Part shown: in pieces, positions 40,962-48,645 of the stretch | Layout: every line of letters starts with the position of its first letter | How positions within the stretch are numbered: position 1 is the stretch's first letter | Source of the DNA: Luteimonas abyssi | Lineage (GTDB): Bacteria > Pseudomonadota > Gammaproteobacteria > Xanthomonadales > Xanthomonadaceae | DNA: 64,000 nucleotides | NCBI RefSeq assembly: GCF_001482195.1 | Contig: NZ_KQ759763.1 | Location: forward strand, 2,035,780 to 2,099,779 | Direction: 5' to 3' | Made by a program: the position numbers and the translations under genes | The notes under the pieces: model-generated | What the model saw: only the letters and a program-made list of their open reading frames with translations | Told to the model about the DNA's origin: nothing | The model's database searches: none

Positions 40962-43386
40962 CTTCGTCTCCGATCCGGTAACGGCGCTCGAGCACGCGCC
41001 GATAGTCCGACAGCGGCGCGAGCCCCATCCTTCGACGGCGCACGTCCACCGTCGCCGGCGCTTCCAAGGGGCACGGCCGCAGACCACCCCGATCCTTGCG
41101 GAACTTGGTGCCGTAGCGTTGGCGCCGCCCTTCGTTGAGCCGTACCGCGTCGCTCAGGTAGGCGACCTCCCGCAGCGGAACCTCGCCCAGCGCCGCGGCT
41201 GCGCGCATCGCCTGCAGACACTGCCGCTGCAGTTCCAGCGCATCTCGACCGGCATGCTGTGCCAGCTGCGACGCGATGCGGCTGGCACCACGCCCCACTC
41301 TTGCCTCGGTGGGCCACCCCTCGCGCTCGACCACCTGCACGAGCCATGCGAGCCCGGCCGCGGTCAATGCCGCGAGCTGTCGCTCCATGTCCCGATCACG
41401 GAAGCCATCGGTTGCCCAGGCCGCCCGCAGAGGCGCGTCCAACCGACCGATCCGCATCAGCCGCGCGGCCACTGCCCGGGAGCGCGCCGGCGGTGGCGGC
41501 AGCGGCGCCGCATCGACCCGGATCCGGTCGGCGGTCCAGGCGAACGTCACCCGACGGCCGATCGCTGGCCAATCGAAGCTTGCGGTCCCCGTCGTCTCGT
41601 CCCGGAGCCGCACATCCACGCCCAACGCAGGATCGCGCAGGCGCAACCCGCCGTCGTCGCGCAACAGGTCCGGACCCTCCAGCAACTGCGGATACACATA
41701 CGCGATGGCGTCCTGGATCGGCACGGCAAGCCGCACGAATTCCAACGTATGCCCATCCAGCATGGCCGGATCGGGTCGCAGCGATGCCTCCTCCATCACC
41801 TGCGGCCCCGCATCGCAGACACGGGAGGCATCGATTCCACCCATCCATTGCAGCCCCCCGCCGCTCGCCGCGGCGAAGAAATACGGCACATCGCCACGTC
41901 CCAGTTGCACGCGCTCCTCGACGCTGAAGGGCCTGCCTGCGGGCGCATGTGTCGGCACGGCGTCGCCCGGCGAGAGCATTCGCTCCAGTTCCCGCGCATA
42001 GGTTGCGGTATACGCCACCAGGACCCGGCTGCGTCCGGTCCGTGCGCGTGTCTGCAGACGCGCGATCAGGCCTTCGCGATCGAGGCCCATGCGGGTCCAC
42101 GTGTCGAACATCCCGCGCAGCATCGGCAGCAGATACGCCGCGTAGCCGACGTTGCCCAGCGTGTCGGCGATCACCGTGCGACTCTGGCGCCGCGCCCGGG
42201 CCGCGGTGACGCTGCGCAGACTCAGACCGCCGCCCCGCTCCTCGAAAAACCCCACCGCCGGCGCTTCCGCCTCGTCCACGCGCAAGCGGTCCGGGAAACC
42301 GGGATGGGCATGCCCCCGATGCGCAACCGGCTCGACCAGGCCGGTGCCGCTCAACCGTTGCAGCGGACACGCGAAGATCTCCAGATCGACGATGTACGGC
42401 AGCACCCCCCGCACGCCACGCCGCCGTCCGGCCATGAGGTTGCCGTCGCCCAGGTCGGTCACACCGAACGCATGGCACACCACCGCAAGCGCACCGCCGG
42501 ACCGCCAATAGGCCGATGCCGCACGCGGCGTCAGCACCGGCACCTCGACCTCGCGGCGTCCCGCGCGGAGCGCACCACGCCGCACGGGCGGCTCGATCCA
42601 CTCCTGCCAGCTGTACGCGCGCCGGTCCCGACCGACGCCGCGCCAGACCCGCAGCGTGGGCAAGCGCACCGGCCCCGAGCCGTCACCCAACCGGTTGATC
42701 GCGTCAAAGACGGATGGATCGCCCGCGCCGGCACGGCCCGCCGCGAGAAAGATCTCCTCGCCATCGACCGGACGCGGCTTGTAGGCCATGCGAAAACCGC
42801 CACGCATGCGCACGCACAACACCCGCTGACGCCCGTTGTGGGTTTCGGACGCGGCGGTCCGGATCGCGACCACCGGCCCGTCGACTTCGCCGCCGAACGC
42901 CCCACGCCGCAGGTCCCGTTCGAGACGACGCGCGAAACGCTCGAAGAACGCGCGGAAATCCCGGAATCCGCGCTCGACATCCTCCGCGCACCCAGCCCCA
43001 CCGATGGCGCAGCGAACGAACGCGCCGCCGACCAGCGGCGCGAACAGGTCCGCATTGCCGGGCCGCAGCAGTCCCGCGCGCAGCAACCCGGCATGCTCCG
43101 CCTGTTGGGTACGGCACCATGCGCCGAGGCGCTCGATCATGGCGACCCAAGGCGCGAACGCGGGCTGGACAAAGGCGTCGGCCAGCACCTGGGCATCGCG
43201 CGCATCGAGTGGACGGATGTCGTCGACCAGACCGTCGGGCGCCGGCCGGACCACCGACGGAAACAGGTCACCGCCGCGTCCGCGGCGCAATTCGCGCACC
43301 AGCGCCGCGGTCTCCGGCGGCAGCGACAGGCGTGATATGCCCTGCGGCACCCGTCGTGCCGGCAAGCGCAGCAGCACCGGGCGCAT
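40954..43386 (-). CDS. LanM-type lanthipeptide dehydratase fused to a DUF6624-like domain, no LanC cyclase
   Basis: Predicted to phosphorylate and dehydrate Ser/Thr in a precursor peptide. The product is 810 residues from ATG 43386; ATG 43425, overlapping the upstream stop, is an alternative. The DUF4135 dehydratase residues can be matched to those known for CylM: ETH (for DxH), the Lys in MAYKPR at 203, DLGDGN at 311-316, IVDLE, and R454/T460 in RVLVAYT. The LanC cyclase and its zinc ligands are absent. The last ~150 residues (QHAGRDALELQ, QRYGTKF, VDVRRRRMGLAPLSDY) resemble DUF6624. That name and the match are from memory. Confidence 0.82.
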   Translation of the reverse strand: MRPVLLRLPARRVPQGISRLSLPPETAALVRELRRGRGGDLFPSVVRPAPDGLVDDIRPLDARDAQVLADAFVQPAFAPWVAMIERLGAWCRTQQAEHAGLLRAGLLRPGNADLFAPLVGGAFVRCAIGGAGCAEDVERGFRDFRAFFERFARRLERDLRRGAFGGEVDGPVVAIRTAASETHNGRQRVLCVRMRGGFRMAYKPRPVDGEEIFLAAGRAGAGDPSVFDAINRLGDGSGPVRLPTLRVWRGVGRDRRAYSWQEWIEPPVRRGALRAGRREVEVPVLTPRAASAYWRSGGALAVVCHAFGVTDLGDGNLMAGRRRGVRGVLPYIVDLEIFACPLQRLSGTGLVEPVAHRGHAHPGFPDRLRVDEAEAPAVGFFEERGGGLSLRSVTAARARRQSRTVIADTLGNVGYAAYLLPMLRGMFDTWTRMGLDREGLIARLQTRARTGRSRVLVAYTATYARELERMLSPGDAVPTHAPAGRPFSVEERVQLGRGDVPYFFAAASGGGLQWMGGIDASRVCDAGPQVMEEASLRPDPAMLDGHTLEFVRLAVPIQDAIAYVYPQLLEGPDLLRDDGGLRLRDPALGVDVRLRDETTGTASFDWPAIGRRVTFAWTADRIRVDAAPLPPPPARSRAVAARLMRIGRLDAPLRAAWATDGFRDRDMERQLAALTAAGLAWLVQVVEREGWPTEARVGRGASRIASQLAQHAGRDALELQRQCLQAMRAAAALGEVPLREVAYLSDAVRLNEGRRQRYGTKFRKDRGGLRPCPLEAPATVDVRRRRMGLAPLSDYRRVLERRYRIGDEDA

Positions 43387-43411
43387 GCCGCCCCGCGCGA
43401 GCGGACGTCCG

Positions 43412-44668
43412 TCAGCCGGCGGCATCGACCGGGGCCGGGGCGCGCGCATCCGCACGTATATCCGGCGACATTCTGACGAGGCCGTGTGCGGCGTGCACGC
43501 GATCCAGGAGCTCGACCAGGCCGGTGTCGGATGCGCCATCCGCGCTGCGGCAGACATCGCCGACCCGCACCGGTTCATTCGTGTCGTTCAGACGTCGCCG
43601 CAGCGATTCGCCTGCGGCGCCCTCCCGCATGGCGAAGACATGGCCATTGACCGCCCACACCGCCACGCCGCCCGTCATGGGCAGCGACACGATCCGCGTT
43701 CCGAGCGCCAGATGGATACGATCGTCCGCCTGCAGCGGCGCATGCACGGCACGCGACGGAACCGGCTCCAGCGCACAGGCGCTGCGGCGGGCGGCCCAGG
43801 TGACCTGCAGGGCTGTTTCGAAATCGCGCCCGCGCACGCATTCCGGCAGCGCCCGCACGAGCGCATCGAGTGGATCCTGAGGACCCACGGTGCCGTCGAC
43901 CGGCACCATGGGCGTCGCGCCGTCCGGATGCAGCACCGGCTGCATCATCGCGATCGCGAGTTCGCGTACTTCGCGCACGAGCGCTTCCTCGGCCTGCGGC
44001 AGGGTCAGCCGAAGTACGAGCGCCCCGGACGCGCAGCATTCGCGCAGCCGCCAGCCGCCCGGCACGTACACGAGATCGCCCGCCGATGCCGTCCACGCAC
44101 ACGGTGCAGCCGGCTTGCCCACTTCCTCGATGGCGACATCGACGTCGCCATACAGCGGCAGCAGAAAGACCGCGGCGCTGCAGTCCGCCTCATGCTGGTA
44201 GCGGCCGAGGGCGAGTTGGGCGAGGATCGACTGAACGGGAACTCCGGTATGTCGCCAGAGATCCTGGAGAAAGTCGCGCACTGCCGACCAGGCGGCGACA
44301 TCGGCCATCAACGGCTGATCGATCTCCAGCCAGGCGGGATCATCGCCCCCACGGGCGCCGAGACGTTGCAGATAGCCTGCGATCGTGGCATCGACGCGAT
44401 CGGGCGCCTCGCGATCCGGCAGCAGGTCGCCCGGCGCCCGGATCTCGGTGTCGCCGACCCGGAACTTCAATGCGGGCAACGCGAAGAAACGCAGGCCGGT
44501 GCGAAAGGGACGCACGATGGCGTCGATCAGCGCGAACGCTTCGTCGGCCGACAACGGCGCCGCCGACAGAGGCAGCAGCGCCGGCGAGCGCTGCCAGTGT
44601 TCGGCCGCGAACCGGCCCCATTCGATCGTCGCGGGCACGCCACGTCCCGAGTCGTTGATCGCCGCCAT
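43412..44668 (-). CDS. JmjC/cupin-like protein lacking the distal iron ligand
   Basis: The product is 418 residues from ATG 44668. A longer in-frame start at 44740 (TTG) would run through the precursor end and the hairpin and is less likely. The fold parallels the 431-residue oxygenase: QHEADCSAAVF replaces GVHKDRFATF (HxxD instead of HxD, His159), and GDLVYVPGGWRLRE replaces GDVLYWPADYYHVGE, so the distal His is missing. The C-terminal winged-helix-like part is kept. Likely a non-catalytic partner or peptide-binding protein, or an oxygenase with altered metal binding. The gene ends 25 bases before the LanM-like start (or overlaps it). Confidence 0.7.
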   Translation of the reverse strand: MAAINDSGRGVPATIEWGRFAAEHWQRSPALLPLSAAPLSADEAFALIDAIVRPFRTGLRFFALPALKFRVGDTEIRAPGDLLPDREAPDRVDATIAGYLQRLGARGGDDPAWLEIDQPLMADVAAWSAVRDFLQDLWRHTGVPVQSILAQLALGRYQHEADCSAAVFLLPLYGDVDVAIEEVGKPAAPCAWTASAGDLVYVPGGWRLRECCASGALVLRLTLPQAEEALVREVRELAIAMMQPVLHPDGATPMVPVDGTVGPQDPLDALVRALPECVRGRDFETALQVTWAARRSACALEPVPSRAVHAPLQADDRIHLALGTRIVSLPMTGGVAVWAVNGHVFAMREGAAGESLRRRLNDTNEPVRVGDVCRSADGASDTGLVELLDRVHAAHGLVRMSPDIRADARAPAPVDAAG

Positions 44669-44696
44669 CGCTGCTGGCGTCGTGCCGTCCGCGGAT

Positions 44697-44723
44697 GCCC
44701 GCCCCGCATGCAACGGGGCGGGC
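44697..44723 (-). promoter_or_regulatory. Perfect hairpin between precursor and enzyme genes
   Basis: GCCCGCCCCG-CATGCAA-CGGGGCGGGC: a 10-bp perfect GC stem starting 7 bases past the stop of the second precursor gene. There is no U run. It could protect the precursor mRNA 3' end and lower expression of the enzymes, a common arrangement in peptide operons. Function inferred. Confidence 0.65.
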
Positions 44724-44730
44724 GGATCGA

Positions 44731-44913
44731 TCACACGCAATACTGGAAGCGCGAACAGGTCGCCTGCGGTGCATGTCCCCGGGTATCGAGGGCGGTGCCC
44801 GTCGGCGTCGCGCGCTGCTCCAGCTGACCGATGAGCTGATCGAGACGCTGTCCCGCATCGCGGTTACGGCGATCGGTGTGGTGTTGTTCCCTGCTGGTCC
44901 GGACCTTCTCCAT
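44731..44913 (-). CDS. Putative RiPP precursor peptide 2 (60 residues)
   Basis: Clear paralogue of the upstream peptide. The start MEKVRTSRE, the helical leader RLDQLIGQLEQRA and the C terminus APQATCSRFQYCV align with its sibling. The shared C-terminal pattern is APQ-x-T-C-x5-C plus one hydrophobic residue, with Tyr before the last Cys. AGGAGA lies 6 bases before the ATG at 44913. It is followed by a perfect hairpin and then the modification genes. Leader and core assignment is inference. Its short length, duplication and neighbours make it a likely substrate of the LanM-like enzyme. Confidence 0.8.
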   Translation of the reverse strand: MEKVRTSREQHHTDRRNRDAGQRLDQLIGQLEQRATPTGTALDTRGHAPQATCSRFQYCV

Positions 44914-44981
44914 TTCGTTCTCCTCGCGGTTGCATGGGATGCCCGGCCGTCGCAGCCACGCTGGATGCCGGGCAGGAAATA

Positions 44982-45161
44982 TCAGAAACAGTAGATGCGG
45001 CCGGCGCAGGTGCTCTGCGGCGCCACGCCTTGCCGGTCCAGCCCACTGCCTTGCGGCGCCCGCTGCTCCATCTTGTCGATCAACTGTTCGAGCGCATCGC
45101 GGCCATCGGCGCCGCGGGACTGCTGGGGACCGGCTTCACGGGTCGTCTTGATCTTCTGCAT
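44982..45161 (-). CDS. Putative RiPP precursor peptide 1 (59 residues)
   Basis: First gene of the cluster: MQKIKTTRE, the leader ALEQLIDKMEQRA, the spacer with GLDRQGVAPQ and the C terminus STCAGRIYCF. Cys52 and Cys58 are separated by five residues as in the sibling, and Ser50/Thr51 are candidates for dehydration. ATG 45161 is preceded by AGAGGTGG. The longer frame that begins upstream lacks any matching similarity. There are 68 bases to the next precursor. Confidence 0.8.
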   Translation of the reverse strand: MQKIKTTREAGPQQSRGADGRDALEQLIDKMEQRAPQGSGLDRQGVAPQSTCAGRIYCF

Positions 45162-45476
45162 GAACCACCTCTTCGTTTGGCATCGGTGATATGCGGAGCG
45201 CATCCGGCCAGTCGCGACGGGTCGGACGGTCGCCCCACCCCGCCGTCGATTCGGCGGGCACATCCGGATTAACAGGTCCATTTCGCAGGCGCAAATGAAC
45301 GCGCGACGCAATGTGGCGAGTCTTGATCGGCATCACAGGCGGGCTGCGACACAGCGCCGGATCGGGTGCCGCGTTGCATCGAACGCAGACACGCACGCGC
45401 GAGGGCGCAACGTCGCGCTGCTGCGACGCGACATCGGCGCAGTGACCGGAACGGACCACGCGTGCGAGAGCCGGCC

Positions 45477-45515
45477 CGGCGCCGACCTCGGCGCCGGCCG
45501 GACGTCGACGTCCGG
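45477..45515. repeat. Two adjacent perfect palindromes
   Basis: CGGCGCCGA-CC-TCGGCGCCG at 45477-45496 is followed at once by the 18-bp perfect palindrome CCGGACGTCGACGTCCGG at 45498-45515. There is no U run on either side. They could be protein-binding sites or an mRNA-stabilising structure. Confidence 0.6.
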
Positions 45516-45580
45516 GGGGAGCCTCGACATCCGCGACAACGGGCCGAACGGCGGCGGGACGCGCGAGGCGGGCCGCAATC

Positions 45581-45609
45581 CCGGCCGGTTCGTTTCAGGA
45601 GCCGGCCGG
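45581..45609 (-). other. Hairpin just after nuoN
   Basis: CCGGCCGG repeats (8 bp, self-complementary) separated by 13 bases, starting about 20 bases past the nuoN stop. It lacks a U run, so it is at best a weak terminator or an mRNA 3' stabiliser for the nuo operon. Confidence 0.45.
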
Positions 45610-45629
45610 CAGAGCGGAGCGAGGGTCGC

Positions 45630-47096
45630 CTAGACGGCGAACGCCTGCAGGCACCAGGTCATGACCGGGCTCCAGAACAGGCCGAGCGCGAGCAGGGCCA
45701 GTGCGTTGAACGAGAACATCGTGCGCAGCATGACGCCCTCGCGCGGCTGCACGACGGCGCCTTCCGGCTCGTCGAAGTACATCACCTTGATCACGCGCAG
45801 ATAGTAGTAGGCACCGATCACGGCACAGACGATCGCCACGATCGCCAGCCACAGCATGTCCGCACCCACGGCCGCACGCAGCACCGCGAGCTTGGCCCAG
45901 AAGCCGAGGAACGGCGGTACGCCGGCCAACGAGGCCATGGTGATCATGACCAGCAGCGCCATCCACGGACTGCGGCTGTTGAGGCCCCTGAAGTCCTCGA
46001 TCCGGTCGGCCTCGAACCCCTTGCGCGACAGCATGACGATCGCGCCGAATGCGGCCGCCGACATGATCGCGTAGCTGATCGTGTAGAACATCGCCGCCGC
46101 GAAACCGTCCTGCCCGCCCGCGGCGACGCCCAGGAACAGGAAGCCGACGTGCGAAATGGTCGAGTACGCGAGCATGCGCTTCAGATTGGTCTGCGCCAGC
46201 GCGACCACGTTGCCGATCACAAGCGACAGCGCGGCCAGCGCACCGAGCAGCGGCTGCCAGTACTCCTGCAGCGGACCCAACCCGCCCTCGAACAGGCGGA
46301 ACGCCATGCCGAACGCGGCCAGCTTGGGCGCGGCGCCGATGAAGATCGTCACCGGGGTGGGTGCGCCGTGATAGGTGTCGGGCAGCCACATGTGGAACGG
46401 TGCGGCACCGAACTTGAAGGCCACGCCGACCACCACGAACACCAGGCCGGTCAGCAACAGCACGCGGTCCTCGCCGGCGATGGTGGCCGCGGCTTCGCGG
46501 ATGCCCTCGAGATACAGGGTGCCGGTGGCGCCGTAGACGAGCGACATGCCGTACAACAGCAGACCCGAGGCCAGCGAACCGAGCACGAAGTACTTCATGC
46601 CGGCCTCGGAGGCCAGCGGACTATCGCGGTCGATCGCCACCAGCGCATACGAACACAGCGCCAGCAGCTCGAGCCCCAGGTAGACCATGGTCAGGTTGCC
46701 GGCCGAGACCAGCAGCATCATGCCGACCACGGCGAACAGCATCAGCACGACGATCTCGCCGCGGTAGAGGTTGCGTTCGCGCAGGTACGACCAGCTGTAG
46801 GCGACCGCCATGGCGGATACGACGAGGATGGTGAACTTCAGCACGTCCGAGACCGTGTCGCGCTCGAACAGGCCTTCCATCACCGTGCCCTGGCCACCCA
46901 CGCCGAATGCGATCAACGCGGCGGCGGCGAGCAACGTCACGATGGCCAGCGCGTGGGTGACGATGCGGCGGCGCTCGGGCAGGAACAGGTCCAGCATCAG
47001 CAGGCCGAACGCGCCGAACACCACCGCGAGTTCGGGGATCAGCGGCGCGAACTCGACCAGGGTGCGGACGGGGGGCGTCATGGTGGCGACGGTCAT
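45630..47096 (-). CDS. nuoN: NADH-quinone oxidoreductase subunit N
   Basis: Antiporter-like proton-pumping membrane subunit of complex I. The product is 488 residues with about 14 hydrophobic segments; the start MTVATMTPPVRTLVEFAPLI is preceded by GAGGA. The conserved region around SYALVAIDRDSPLASEAGMKYFVLGS is present. It is the last gene of the nuo operon, 12 bases after nuoM. Confidence 0.96.
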   Translation of the reverse strand: MTVATMTPPVRTLVEFAPLIPELAVVFGAFGLLMLDLFLPERRRIVTHALAIVTLLAAAALIAFGVGGQGTVMEGLFERDTVSDVLKFTILVVSAMAVAYSWSYLRERNLYRGEIVVLMLFAVVGMMLLVSAGNLTMVYLGLELLALCSYALVAIDRDSPLASEAGMKYFVLGSLASGLLLYGMSLVYGATGTLYLEGIREAAATIAGEDRVLLLTGLVFVVVGVAFKFGAAPFHMWLPDTYHGAPTPVTIFIGAAPKLAAFGMAFRLFEGGLGPLQEYWQPLLGALAALSLVIGNVVALAQTNLKRMLAYSTISHVGFLFLGVAAGGQDGFAAAMFYTISYAIMSAAAFGAIVMLSRKGFEADRIEDFRGLNSRSPWMALLVMITMASLAGVPPFLGFWAKLAVLRAAVGADMLWLAIVAIVCAVIGAYYYLRVIKVMYFDEPEGAVVQPREGVMLRTMFSFNALALLALGLFWSPVMTWCLQAFAV

Positions 47097-47108
47097 CGCG
47101 GGTGTTCC

Positions 47109-48620
47109 TCAGAGCTTGGTGGCGGTCAGCAGATCCGCCAGTTGCGCGATGGACGGCTCCATCAGGTCGGTCAGCGGCTTCGGGTACACGCCGATGGCCA
47201 GCACGCCGAGTGCGAATGCGGCCAGGACGAAGGCCTCGCGCCTGTTGATATCGGTCAGCGCGGCGACGTGGGCGTTCGCCACCTCGCCGTACAGGGTGCG
47301 CTTGACCAGCCACAGGCTGTAGGCGGCGCCGATGATGAGCGTCAGCGCGGCGGTGAACGCGATCAGCGGATGCGCCTGGAACGCGGCCAGGATCACCATG
47401 AACTCGCCCACGAAGCCCGAGGTGCCCGGCAAGCCGGCGTTGGCCATCGCGAAGAACACCATGAACGCCGCGAACCAGGGCATCACGTTCGCGACGCCGC
47501 CGTAATCGCGGATCATGCGCGTGTGCATGCGGTCGTAGACCACGCCGACGCAGGAGAACATCGCGCCGGAGATGAAGCCGTGCGAGATCATCTGCACCAT
47601 CGCGCCCTGCAGGCCCAGCCGCGCCGCGTCCGGGTTGCCTGTGTCGCGCATCAGGGTGAACGCGATGAAGGTGCCCAGGGTCACGAAGCCCATGTGCGAG
47701 ATCGACGAATAGGCGATCAGCTTCTTCATGTCCGCCTGCACCAGCGCGACCAGGCCGACGTAGACGATCGCGATCAGGCTCGCGGCGATCACCAGCCAGG
47801 CGTATTCGTGGCCGGCGTCCGGGGTGATCGGCAGGCTGAAGCGCAGGAATCCGTAGCCGCCGATCTTGAGCATGATCGCCGCCAGCACCACCGAGCCGGC
47901 GGTGGGCGCCTCGACGTGCGCGTCCGGCAGCCAGGTGTGCACCGGGAACATCGGCACCTTGACCGCGAAGGCGATCAGGAAGGCGAAGAACAGCCACATC
48001 TGCTCGGTGGCGGTGAGCGGCAGCGCGTACAGGTCGGGCAGCTGCCAGCTGCCGCCCTTCATGTACAGGTACACCAGGCCGACCAGCATGAACACCGAGC
48101 CGAGGAAGGTGTAGAGGAAGAACTTCATCGCCGCGTACACGCGACGCGGGCCGCCCCAGACGCCGATGATGATGAACATCGGGATCAGCATGCCCTCGAA
48201 GAACACGTAGAACAGCACCGCATCCACGGCGGCGAACACGCCGATCATCATCCCTTCCAGGATCATGAACGCGGCGTAGTAGTGCGCGACCCGCTTGTCG
48301 ATCGAGCCCCACGCGCCGATCAGCACCAGCACCGAGGTGATCGTGGTCAGCACGATCAGCGCGACCGAGATGCCGTCCGCACCCAGGTGGTAGCGGATGT
48401 CGTAGGCCGGGATCCACTCCCGGTGCTCGATGAACTGCAACCCGCCGTTGGCGAAGTCGAAGCCGGTCAGCAACGGCAGGCTGACCACCAGCGCCAGCAG
48501 GGCGAAGCCGAGCGCCACCCAGCGGGCGGTGTTCGGCCGCGCGTTGCCGCACAACAGGGTCAGCACGCCGCCGAGGATCGGCAGCCAGATCAGGAGGCTG
48601 AGAAGAGGCCAGTTCGCCAC
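47109..48620 (-). CDS. nuoM: NADH-quinone oxidoreductase subunit M
   Basis: Antiporter-like membrane subunit of complex I. The product is 503 residues with many membrane helices. FALGADGISV-like HLGADGISVALIVLTT and VHTWLPDAHVEAPTAGSV (the conserved Lys/His helix region) are seen. It lies 25 bases after nuoL. Confidence 0.97.
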   Translation of the reverse strand: MANWPLLSLLIWLPILGGVLTLLCGNARPNTARWVALGFALLALVVSLPLLTGFDFANGGLQFIEHREWIPAYDIRYHLGADGISVALIVLTTITSVLVLIGAWGSIDKRVAHYYAAFMILEGMMIGVFAAVDAVLFYVFFEGMLIPMFIIIGVWGGPRRVYAAMKFFLYTFLGSVFMLVGLVYLYMKGGSWQLPDLYALPLTATEQMWLFFAFLIAFAVKVPMFPVHTWLPDAHVEAPTAGSVVLAAIMLKIGGYGFLRFSLPITPDAGHEYAWLVIAASLIAIVYVGLVALVQADMKKLIAYSSISHMGFVTLGTFIAFTLMRDTGNPDAARLGLQGAMVQMISHGFISGAMFSCVGVVYDRMHTRMIRDYGGVANVMPWFAAFMVFFAMANAGLPGTSGFVGEFMVILAAFQAHPLIAFTAALTLIIGAAYSLWLVKRTLYGEVANAHVAALTDINRREAFVLAAFALGVLAIGVYPKPLTDLMEPSIAQLADLLTATKL

Positions 48621-48645
48621 AGGTCGTATTCCGTATCGTGTTGCG

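Larger units (their letters stand above)
45162..45629. other. Gene-free stretch between nuoN and the RiPP-like cluster
   Basis: 468 bases rich in palindromes (listed separately). A weak sigma70-like pair TTGCGC-N16-TTAATC may drive the precursor genes, but the match is poor. No convincing gene is seen on either strand. Confidence 0.5.

Noticed and set aside
44669..44740. N-terminal extension of the JmjC-like protein to TTG 44740
   Set aside because: Would overlap the precursor end and run through the hairpin; no RBS.
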